64,000 nt of DNA from Novosphingobium aureum (lineage in GTDB: Bacteria > Pseudomonadota > Alphaproteobacteria > Sphingomonadales > Sphingomonadaceae): NCBI RefSeq assembly GCF_015865035.1, contig NZ_JADZGI010000001.1, positions 248,001-312,000 of the forward strand, in the 5' to 3' direction. Shown here piece by piece: positions 27,000-33,957 of this stretch (positions within the stretch are counted from its first letter, which is position 1; each line of letters starts with the position of its first letter). The position numbers were made by a program, and so were the translations under genes. Below the pieces are notes generated by a model. It did no database searches. It saw only the letters and a list, made by a program, of their open reading frames with translations, and was not told the origin of the DNA.

Positions 27000-28091
27000 A
27001 TGCTGTCACGTCGTCATGTCCTGGAAATGGTTGGTCTTGGCACTGCGGCCGCGCTGGCCGGGCCTGTCTGGTCGGCGTCCCCCGCCACCGTTACTGCTAA
27101 CGCCACTGCAAACGAGCGACAGCGCGAAAGGCTGCAACGCGAGGCCGCGCGCGCGCCGCGCCTGCGAGAAGGCGACGTGCTCGGTCTCGTCGCGCCAGCG
27201 GGCTTCGTCGGCGACCGCTTCGGGGTGGAGGAGATCGCCGCGACCGTGCGCGCGATGGGCCTCGTGCCCCGCCTCGCGCCCAACCTCACCGCCCGTGCGG
27301 GCTATCTGGCCGGAAGCGATGCGGCGCGTGCGGACGATCTCATGGCGATGTTCGCCGACGACGAGGTGCGCGCGGTCATGGCGGTGCGCGGCGGTTGGGG
27401 CACGGCGCGGATCCTGCCGCTGCTCGATTTCGCGGCGATTGCGGCCAAGCCCAAGCTGTTCTGCGGCTTTTCCGACAATACCGCGCTCCACCTCGCGCTC
27501 GCTGCGCATCATTGCGCACCCAGCATACACGGCCCCAATGCCTCGGCCTCGTGGAATCCCTTCGCCTGGGATTCCTTTCGCGCGCTCGCCTTCGAGGGGG
27601 CGACGCCGCGCTATGCGGTCGAGCGGGTTGCGGGAACGAGCCTGCGCGCTCGCGGCACCGGCCCACGCACCTTGCACGGCGGCAAGGCGCAAGGGCGCCT
27701 GCTCGGCGGCAATCTGACCGTGCTCTCCGCGCTATGCGGCACGCCGTATCTACCCGATTTCACCGGCGCGATCCTGTTCCTCGAGGACACCAACGAGTCC
27801 GAATACCGTATCGACAGAATGCTCACCCAGCTTGCCCTCGCGGGCGTGCTCGACAAGGTGGCGGGTATCGTCTTCGGCCAGTGCACCGGATGCCACAACC
27901 CCGATGGCGGCTTTTCGAACTACACGCTCTACGAAGTGCTCGATGACCGCCTCGGTAAGCTCGGCGTGCCTGCGTTTCAGGGGCTGTCCTTCGGTCATAT
28001 CGCGAACCAGCTGGCGATCCCGGTCGGCGTCGAGGCGCGGATCGATGCCGATGCCGGGACACTCGACGTGCTCGAAGCGGTCGTCGCCTGA
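27000..28091 (+). CDS. LD-carboxypeptidase (peptidase S66), exported
   Basis: Cleaves the L-Lys/DAP-D-Ala bond of peptidoglycan tetrapeptides during recycling. 363 residues. The N-terminus SRRHVLEMVGLGTAAALAG looks like a Tat or Sec signal, so it may be periplasmic, whereas E. coli LdcA is cytoplasmic. The triad is visible: Ser158 in CGFSDNTALH, Glu in FLEDTNESEYRIDRML and His in SFGHIANQLAIPVG. A GTG at 26994 would add two residues. Confidence 0.9.
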   Translation: MLSRRHVLEMVGLGTAAALAGPVWSASPATVTANATANERQRERLQREAARAPRLREGDVLGLVAPAGFVGDRFGVEEIAATVRAMGLVPRLAPNLTARAGYLAGSDAARADDLMAMFADDEVRAVMAVRGGWGTARILPLLDFAAIAAKPKLFCGFSDNTALHLALAAHHCAPSIHGPNASASWNPFAWDSFRALAFEGATPRYAVERVAGTSLRARGTGPRTLHGGKAQGRLLGGNLTVLSALCGTPYLPDFTGAILFLEDTNESEYRIDRMLTQLALAGVLDKVAGIVFGQCTGCHNPDGGFSNYTLYEVLDDRLGKLGVPAFQGLSFGHIANQLAIPVGVEARIDADAGTLDVLEAVVA

Positions 28092-28110
28092 CCGGACCGT
28101 AGGCTTGAAA

Positions 28111-28626
28111 TCAATCGTCGGTGAACGGACAGCGGTTGCCCATGCTCGGCCAAAGGTCGTCGCAAGGCGCGGCGCAGGGCTTCACCTCCTCGTGGAGGAG
28201 CGCGGCGGGGGTGAGGCAGGGGCGATGCGGCTGTCGTCCGTGGCGCGCGACGATGTCGGCATAGACGTGGCCATCGAGCGGTTCGGCGAATTCGAGGCCT
28301 GCACCGTGTCCGTTGGCCCAGGCGACGAAGGCCATCGCCGGTCTCCGCCCGGGGAGCGAGAGGCTGATGACTTCGTCGGACTCGAGCCGCCCCACGCCCT
28401 CGACCCGCGCCCCGTGGGGGGTGAGATCGCGCAGCATGACCGTCGTGCTGGCGATGTTGCGCCGCAGCCGGACGAGGAGTTCGACCTCCTCGCGCACTTC
28501 GCGCCGACCGAAATGCTCGCCCTTGATCGGGGAGCCCCCGGCGCATCCGGGCTCCTTTTTGCCCTCATCCTGCGAGACCGCCCGGGACTCGCTATCCCGC
28601 GCGCGATGCACTTGCTCCTGCTTCAT
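28111..28626 (-). CDS. PilZ-domain protein (possible c-di-GMP receptor)
   Basis: 171 residues. A charged lead is followed by a PilZ domain: the Arg switch region FGRREVREEVELLVRLRR, then RDLTPHGARVEG in the place of the (D/N)xSxxG motif, here with Thr for Ser. Binding of c-di-GMP is therefore plausible but not certain. The C-terminal tail has several Cys and Pro (CAAPCDDLWPSMGNRCPF), which is unusual and may be disordered. ATG at 28626 chosen; a GTG at 28635 is also possible. Confidence 0.8.
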   Translation of the reverse strand: MKQEQVHRARDSESRAVSQDEGKKEPGCAGGSPIKGEHFGRREVREEVELLVRLRRNIASTTVMLRDLTPHGARVEGVGRLESDEVISLSLPGRRPAMAFVAWANGHGAGLEFAEPLDGHVYADIVARHGRQPHRPCLTPAALLHEEVKPCAAPCDDLWPSMGNRCPFTDD

Positions 28627-28741
28627 CCACCACACCTTTCCCGACAGGCAGCGCCTGGCTCTCTCGCCGCGAATGATCGCGCGGGAAGGTTAGCGGACCG
28701 ATGATGGCCGCATCTGGATACGTCCGGGTGAGTATTGGCCC

Positions 28742-31099
28742 TCAGTCGCCGAGAAACAGCTCCGCTGCCGCATCGATGATCGCCTCGGCATCGAGGCGGT
28801 AGCTGCGGTAGAGATCGGGCAGGTCGCCGGTCTGGCCGAAGCGGTCTGTGCCCAGTGGACTGACGCGCATGCCGCGCACTGCGCCCAGCCACGAAAGCGC
28901 GGCGGGCGACCCGTCGAGCACGGTGACGAGGCCAGCATCGGGTGCAAGCTGGCCGAGCAGCGTCTCGGCATGACAGGCGGGGGCCTTGCCGTCGGTCCAG
29001 CGTCCGGCATGGCGCTGCGACCATTCGCGGTGGAGCAGGTCGCTCGAAGTCACGTTGAGCAGGCCAAGACCCGGAATGTCCTCGCGCAGCGCTTCCCATG
29101 CCGCAAGCGCCTCGGTGACGACGGTGCCAGAGCACACGATCGCGGCCTCCGCGCCCGGTGCCGGTGCGCGCAGCCAGTAGGCGCCCTTGATCGCGTCGGC
29201 CTCCCAGGCATCGGTCTCGCGCGCGACCTGCGCGACCGGACGGGTGCTGAGGCGCAAGTAGACCGCGCTGCCATCGGGGCGCTGCATGTAGTCGAAGGCG
29301 TGGCGCATGAGCAGCGCGACCTCGTCGGCGAAGGCGGGCTCGTAGCTGGTCAGGCCGGGCTGGCCCATCCCGATCAGCGGGGTGTTGATCGACTGGTGCG
29401 CGCCGCCCTCGGCGGCAAGCGTCAGCCCCGAGGGCGTGCCCACGAGCAGGAAGCGCGCGTCCTGATAGCAGCCGTAATTGAGCGCATCGAGGCCGCGCGC
29501 GATAAACGGGTCGTAGACGGTGCCGACTGGCAGCAGGCGCGTGCCGAAATGGCCCGCGGAAAGTCCGAGCGATGCCAGCAGCAGGAAGAAGTTGCTCTCG
29601 GCGATGCCCAGCTCGATGTGCTGGCCCGCGCCATGCGCCGTCCACTTCTGCGCCGAAGGGATCTTCGCCTGCTGGAAAACGTCGGCCAGTTCCTGACGGC
29701 GGAACAGCCCGCGCTGGTTGACGAAGGCGCCCAGGTTCGTGGTCTGGGTCACGTCGGGCGCGGTGGTGACGATGCGGTCGGCAAGCTCGGTGTCGGACTT
29801 GGCGAGATCGTGCAGCACCTTGCCGAAGGCGGCCTGGGTCGAGATCTCGGCGCCTGCGGGAACCTCGAAGCGCTCGGGGACGGTGACGGCGGGCGCGCCG
29901 GTCTCGCGCAGCTTGCGTGCGATCGGGCTGTCCGCGACGAAGGCCTTGAGCCGCTCGGTCGCGTTGTCGCCGAGCCCTCCATAGGGCTCCCACTCATCCC
30001 CTTCGGCGATGCCCATGGTCTCGCGCAGCTGCGCGATCTGGGGGGCATTCATCATCCCTGAGTGATTGTCCTTGTGCCCGGCGAGCGGCAGGCCGTAGCC
30101 CTTGACGGTATAGGCGATGAACAGCGTGGGACGATCGTCCTGACAGGCGTCGAAGGCCTCGGTCAGCGTCTCGAGACAGTGGCCGCCAAGGTTGGTCATC
30201 AGCGCGGCGAGGCCCTCGTCGTCGAATGAGGCGACGATGCCAAGCGCCTCGGCCTTGTCCGCGAGATCGGCCTCGAGCCGCCTGCGCCAGGCCGCTCCGC
30301 CCTGGTAGGTGAGCACCGCGAAGTCGGCATTGGGGCAGGTCTCGATCCACTCGGCGATGGCCTCGCCGCCCGGGCGCGCGAAGGTCTCGCGCTGCAGGCG
30401 CCCGTGCTTGAGCGTGACCACGCGCCAGCCGCAGGTCTCGAAGATGTCGTCGAAACGGCGGAACATGCGGTCCGCGGTGGTCGCATCGAGCGACTGGCGG
30501 TTGTAGTCGACGATCCACCAGCAGTTCCTGAGGTCGTGCTTGTAGCCTTCGATGAGGCACTCGTAGATGTTGCCCTCGTCGAGCTCGGCATCGCCCATCA
30601 GCGCGATCATGCGCCCGGTCTCCCCCTCGCCGAGCCGGCCGTGCGCGACGAGATAGTCCTGCACCAGGCTGGAAAAGGCGGTGACCGCGACGCCCAGGCC
30701 CACCGACCCGGTCGAGAAGTCGACGGGGATCGTGTCCTTGGTGCGGCTGGGGTAGCTCTGCACGCCGCCGAGGCCGCGGAAGCGTTCGAGCTTGTCGCGG
30801 GTCTGCTCGTTCAGGAGATAGTGGATCGCGTGGAGCACCGGCCCCGCGTGCGGCTTGACTGCGACCTTGTCCTGCGGGCGCAGCGCGTGGAAGTAGAGCG
30901 CCGACATGATCGCGGTCATCGAGGCGCAGCTCGCCTGATGGCCGCCGACCTTGAGCCCGTCGCGCTTGGGGCGCAGCGTATTGGCGTTGTGGATCGTCCA
31001 CGAGGACAGCCAGCGCAGCTGCGCTTCCAGCGTCTCGAGGGTTTCGACGAGCTCGCGGCGTTCGGGCGAGAGGGCGGTGGGTGCGATCTTCGAGGCCAT
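28742..31099 (-). CDS. Homodimeric-type 2-oxoacid dehydrogenase E1 / transketolase-like enzyme (MdeB-like)
   Basis: 785 residues, ThDP-dependent. The ThDP motif is MGDAELDEGNIYECLIEG, ending with the Asn of IVDYNRQSLD. The central domain has GIAESNFFLLLASLGLS. The family is related to AceE, and in Pseudomonas putida the relative MdeB, next to an Lrp-type regulator, acts on 2-oxobutyrate from methionine. The same pairing with a divergent Lrp-type gene is seen here, so a role in amino-acid-derived 2-oxoacid oxidation is likely, but pyruvate is also possible. No E2, E3 or methionine gamma-lyase gene is nearby. Confidence 0.85.
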   Translation of the reverse strand: MASKIAPTALSPERRELVETLETLEAQLRWLSSWTIHNANTLRPKRDGLKVGGHQASCASMTAIMSALYFHALRPQDKVAVKPHAGPVLHAIHYLLNEQTRDKLERFRGLGGVQSYPSRTKDTIPVDFSTGSVGLGVAVTAFSSLVQDYLVAHGRLGEGETGRMIALMGDAELDEGNIYECLIEGYKHDLRNCWWIVDYNRQSLDATTADRMFRRFDDIFETCGWRVVTLKHGRLQRETFARPGGEAIAEWIETCPNADFAVLTYQGGAAWRRRLEADLADKAEALGIVASFDDEGLAALMTNLGGHCLETLTEAFDACQDDRPTLFIAYTVKGYGLPLAGHKDNHSGMMNAPQIAQLRETMGIAEGDEWEPYGGLGDNATERLKAFVADSPIARKLRETGAPAVTVPERFEVPAGAEISTQAAFGKVLHDLAKSDTELADRIVTTAPDVTQTTNLGAFVNQRGLFRRQELADVFQQAKIPSAQKWTAHGAGQHIELGIAESNFFLLLASLGLSAGHFGTRLLPVGTVYDPFIARGLDALNYGCYQDARFLLVGTPSGLTLAAEGGAHQSINTPLIGMGQPGLTSYEPAFADEVALLMRHAFDYMQRPDGSAVYLRLSTRPVAQVARETDAWEADAIKGAYWLRAPAPGAEAAIVCSGTVVTEALAAWEALREDIPGLGLLNVTSSDLLHREWSQRHAGRWTDGKAPACHAETLLGQLAPDAGLVTVLDGSPAALSWLGAVRGMRVSPLGTDRFGQTGDLPDLYRSYRLDAEAIIDAAAELFLGD

Positions 31100-31109
31100 G
31101 GCGGACCTT

Positions 31110-31165
31110 AGCGCGATGGCTTGCAGCGAGTCCTTGCGAACTTGGTTGCGCAGCGCGATAGCTTG
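31110..31165. promoter_or_regulatory. Direct-repeat pair in the mdeB-like/lrp divergent promoter
   Basis: AGCGCGATGGCTTG (31110-31123) and AGCGCGATAGCTTG (31152-31165) match at 13 of 14 positions and are 42 bases apart, four helical turns. They lie between the divergent dehydrogenase and Lrp genes, so an Lrp-type octamer could bind both on one DNA face. Confidence 0.45.
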
Positions 31166-31204
31166 GGCAGAATCTGCCAGTGAATTGTCATTTATGAGTG
31201 GGAT

Positions 31205-31675
31205 ATGCCGAAGATCGAGATGGACCCGCTAAATCGCCGTATCCTGCATGAACTGCAGGCCGATGGCCGCATCTCCAATCAGGACTTGTCCGAACGGGTC
31301 GGTCTCTCGCCCAGCCCCTGTCTCAGGCGGCTGCGCCAGCTCGAGGCCGACGGGGTGGTGAGCGGCTATGTCGCGCTGGTCGATCCCGATGCGGTGGGCT
31401 TGCACGTCTCGGCCTTTGTGCGGGTGCGGCTCGACCGCCAGGACGATCGCCACCTTGCCACCTTCGAACAGGCGATTGCGGCCTTTCCCGAGGTCATGGA
31501 ATGTTATCTGATGACCGGCGAGGCCGATTACCAGCTGCGCGTGCTGGTCGGCTCGCTCGCCGAATTCGAGGATTTCCTGCGCTATCGCCTGACCCCGATC
31601 GCGGGGGTGGCGCAGGTCACGACCAGCTTCGCGCTGCGCCCGGTCGTCTACAAGACCGCGTTGCCGCTCGAATAG
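31205..31675 (+). CDS. Lrp/AsnC family transcriptional regulator
   Basis: 156 residues. N-terminal helix-turn-helix: ILHELQADGRISNQDLSERVGLSPSPCLRRLRQLE. The RAM effector domain follows, with SAFVRVRLDRQ, MECYLMTGEADYQLRVLV and the closing TSFALRPVVYKTALPL. Such proteins sense amino acids and form octamers. Divergence from the MdeB-like gene makes that gene its likely target, along with itself. Confidence 0.93.
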   Translation: MPKIEMDPLNRRILHELQADGRISNQDLSERVGLSPSPCLRRLRQLEADGVVSGYVALVDPDAVGLHVSAFVRVRLDRQDDRHLATFEQAIAAFPEVMECYLMTGEADYQLRVLVGSLAEFEDFLRYRLTPIAGVAQVTTSFALRPVVYKTALPLE

Positions 31676-31688
31676 GCAGGCAAGGCTG

Positions 31689-31715
31689 AAAAAGGGATTG
31701 GACGCGGCGCGCGTC
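31689..31715 (-). terminator. Weak terminator after the 71-residue gene
   Basis: A 6-bp GACGCG/CGCGTC stem with a three-base loop overlaps the stop of the minus-strand gene. On that strand a five-T run follows about seven bases later. Confidence 0.4.
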
Positions 31716-31929
31716 AGTCTAGGTCGGTAGCGACTTCTTCGGCGGCCTTGGCCTGCTTGGCGAGGCGCTCCACGCGCTTCTTCTCGACCTGCAGCATCTG
31801 GTTTGCCATGGCGCGCCATGCGGCTTCGGAGCGCAGTTCGCGCTCGCGCACGTTGCTCAACTTGGCGCTGGACGCGGCCTCGGCCGCCTCGCGGGCGCGT
31901 GATTCACAGAAGTCGAGGGTAAATGCCAC
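31714..31929 (-). CDS. Small charged helical (coiled-coil-like) protein, unknown
   Basis: 71 residues. After VAFTLDFCES the rest is almost wholly predicted helix, rich in Ala, Glu, Arg and Lys with heptad-like spacing (LQVEKKRVERLAKQAKAAEE). The start is GTG at 31929 with AAGGA ten bases upstream. It lies 64 bases downstream of the cold-shock gene on the same strand, but a good terminator stands between them, so it would be made by read-through or from its own promoter. Function unknown. Confidence 0.68.
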   Translation of the reverse strand: MAFTLDFCESRAREAAEAASSAKLSNVRERELRSEAAWRAMANQMLQVEKKRVERLAKQAKAAEEVATDLD

Positions 31930-31949
31930 TAGGCACAATTCCTTGAGTT

Positions 31950-31984
31950 GGAAAGATGATCGGGGCGCATGACGCGCCCCGATC
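31950..31984 (-). terminator. Terminator or attenuator between cspA and the downstream small gene
   Basis: A perfect 11-bp stem GATCGGGGCGC/GCGCCCCGATC with a five-base loop (31958-31968 with 31974-31984). On the minus strand it runs into ATCTTTCC. It starts 10 bases after the cold-shock gene stop. Confidence 0.72.
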
Positions 31985-31993
31985 GAACCGCGG

Positions 31994-32200
31994 TCAGGCC
32001 GACTGCAGGTTGACGGCCGAAGCCTTGCCGTTGCGGCCGACTTCGACTTCGTAGGAAAGGCGCTGGTCCTTTTCGAGCGTCGCCATGCCGGCGTTCTGTA
32101 CGGCAGTGATGTGGACGAAGCTGTCCTGGCCGCCGTCTTCCGGCGAGATGAAGCCGTAGCCCTTGTCGGTATTGAAGAATTTAACGGTGCCGATCGGCAT
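31994..32200 (-). CDS. Cold-shock protein, CspA family
   Basis: 68 residues, a single OB-fold that binds single-stranded RNA and DNA. RNP1 is KGYGFI and RNP2 is DSFVHI. The start MPIGTVKFFNTDKGYGF is typical of alphaproteobacterial Csp. AAGGA is eight bases before the ATG. The leader upstream is AT-rich and contains a small hairpin (GCTCG/CGAGC around an A/T loop), as is common in cold-shock messages whose folding changes with temperature. Confidence 0.95.
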   Translation of the reverse strand: MPIGTVKFFNTDKGYGFISPEDGGQDSFVHITAVQNAGMATLEKDQRLSYEVEVGRNGKASAVNLQSA

Positions 32201-32561
32201 AGTAGTTTCCTTTCAGAAAACGAATGTAATGCTCGAAAAATTACGAGCACGGGTCGTGCGTCAAATCGTCAATTGAAAGGAAATCGTCGCAAGCGGGTGG
32301 GGCAGAATTTTTCATCCGCCTATACCAAGATTGTCGAGACCCGTCGCAAGTTCGACGTCAGCAATTTTTGGCCTAGCATAAAAAATAGAGAAGCGACAGC
32401 AGCAAATTATTTGATCACGGTTTATGTGCGCGACGGCGGCTTGCCCGGCTTGATCCTGTCGTCGAATTTCTCCATCAGGACCGCAATCGGGGCTCACGTT
32501 ACGTAGGCATGCCCCGGCCGAGAGACACCAGGTGCTCCCGCTTACCCAAGGGTGCACGCAT
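32201..32561. other. AT-richer intergenic region upstream of the cold-shock gene
   Basis: No gene of convincing length. On the minus strand near the cold-shock gene two TTGACG boxes with a downstream TAATTT could form its promoter. Bases 32320-32420 are clearly AT-richer than the surroundings. A 17-codon minus-strand frame (32422-32475) is probably chance or a gene remnant. Confidence 0.5.
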
Positions 32562-33308
32562 ATGACTTCTTCCCCGGCCAGCACTGTCCTTGCTACGCCC
32601 GATGCCGGACCCGGCGGGTTTGCCCCGAAGCTTCAGGATGGCGAGGAACTGATCGGCACCGCGCGCGTGCCCGACGGGGTCGAATTGCAGCTGGTGCGCC
32701 ATGGCGAGGGCTTCACCATCCTGCTCGAGAACACCGAGCTGATGAGCACCGAGGCCAATGCCTCCGAAGAAGCGCTGGCGACGATGACCTGCGCGCGGCT
32801 CGGCGACAATCCTGCGCCGCAGTTGCTGATCGGCGGTTACGGCATGGGCTATACCCTGCGCGCCGCGCTCGCGCAGCTCGACGAGAAGGCGACGATCTAC
32901 GTCGCCGAACTGGTGCCCGAGATCATCGCCTGGGCGCGCGGCCCGATGCGCAAGGTGACGGCGGGCTGCCTCGACGATCCGCGGGTAACGGTGATCGATG
33001 CCGACGTGGCGACGCTGATCGGTGCGGCGAGGAGCGGCTACGACGCTATCCTGCTCGACGTCGACAACGGTCCCGAGGGCCTGACGACGCTGATCAACGA
33101 TCGGCTGTACTGCAAGCTCGGTCTCGAAGCGGCGATGCGGGCGCTGCGTCCGGGCGGGATTCTCGCAGTCTGGTCGGCCTTTGCCGATGCGGCCTTCACC
33201 ACGCGGCTGGAAGAGGTCGGTTTCGCGGTCGAGGTCGCCGACGTCGATGCACGGCCGGGCGATGCCAAGCCGCTTCACGTGATCTGGTTCGCGCGCAAGC
33301 CCGGCTGA
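32562..33308 (+). CDS. Spermidine-synthase-fold protein (class I methyltransferase-like)
   Basis: 248 residues. The Rossmann core has LLIGGYGMGYTLRAALAQL in place of the GGGDG loop, AELVPEIIAWARG, and AILLDVDNGPEGL, then a closing RPGGILAVWSAFADAAF. This matches soluble spermidine-synthase-like proteins, but the substrate-binding residues of true aminopropyltransferases are not all obvious, so it may be a methyltransferase or an orphan. ATG at 32562 chosen; GTG at 32532 is possible. It is monocistronic, convergent with the thioesterase gene. Confidence 0.78.
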   Translation: MTSSPASTVLATPDAGPGGFAPKLQDGEELIGTARVPDGVELQLVRHGEGFTILLENTELMSTEANASEEALATMTCARLGDNPAPQLLIGGYGMGYTLRAALAQLDEKATIYVAELVPEIIAWARGPMRKVTAGCLDDPRVTVIDADVATLIGAARSGYDAILLDVDNGPEGLTTLINDRLYCKLGLEAAMRALRPGGILAVWSAFADAAFTTRLEEVGFAVEVADVDARPGDAKPLHVIWFARKPG

Positions 33309-33349
33309 AGCACCGGGGGCCGTCCCTTGCCGCGTCGGTGTGGCGGTGC

Positions 33350-33805
33350 TCAGGCGGGGAAGAAGCAGGCCTTGATCTCGGCGCTGACACGGGCGGGCCG
33401 CTTGGACAGCGCATCGATGCAGCACCAGCGCGACTTTACCTGTGCGATCACCTCGCGTCCGCGCCTGATCGTGGTCTCGTAGAAGGCGCTCTCGCGGCGC
33501 ACGTTCTCGAGCACCACGCTGGCGACGAGCTTGTCCGTGAGGAAGGCCGGGCGGCGGTAAGTGATCTCGTGCTTGAGCGCGATCCATTGGAAGGCGGCAA
33601 TCGCTTCGGCCGGGGCGACGCGGCGCCAGTGCGCGATCACCGCCGACTGCACCCAGGTCAGGTAGCTGGCATTGTTGACGTGGCCCATGAAGTCGATGTC
33701 CGCGGGTGCGATCTCGACCTCGAAATCGTGGAGTTGCGTGGAGGGTGTGCCTTCGTTTTCCGTCGTCGTCGCCATCATCGCCTGTTCCATCGCCATCGGG
33801 TTCAT
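33350..33805 (-). CDS. Acyl-CoA thioesterase, hotdog fold (4-hydroxybenzoyl-CoA thioesterase type)
   Basis: 151 residues. The catalytic loop DFMGHVNNASYLTWVQSA, with Asp, His and Asn at the usual places, starts near residue 38. ALKHEITYRRPAFLTDKL is the long central strand pair. These enzymes hydrolyse short or aromatic acyl-CoAs. The start at 33805 is supported by GAGG; earlier in-frame starts give only low-complexity sequence. Confidence 0.87.
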   Translation of the reverse strand: MNPMAMEQAMMATTTENEGTPSTQLHDFEVEIAPADIDFMGHVNNASYLTWVQSAVIAHWRRVAPAEAIAAFQWIALKHEITYRRPAFLTDKLVASVVLENVRRESAFYETTIRRGREVIAQVKSRWCCIDALSKRPARVSAEIKACFFPA

Positions 33806-33957
33806 TTCGCCTCGTGCCGCACGCGCCGCGATACATGTCATCGCAGCACATTGCCGTCGTGCCGGGAATCGGGCTCCTCGCGCGGCTCGCGGGTTGCCGG
33901 GTGAGTGTAGCACAGCATCGGGCGCTTGGATGCCAGGCAATGATCACCCGCCCCGGA

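Noticed and set aside
32422..32475. 17-codon minus-strand frame (MEKFDDRIKPGKPPSRT)
   Set aside because: Codon use looks gene-like, but there is no ribosome-binding site and no recognised family.
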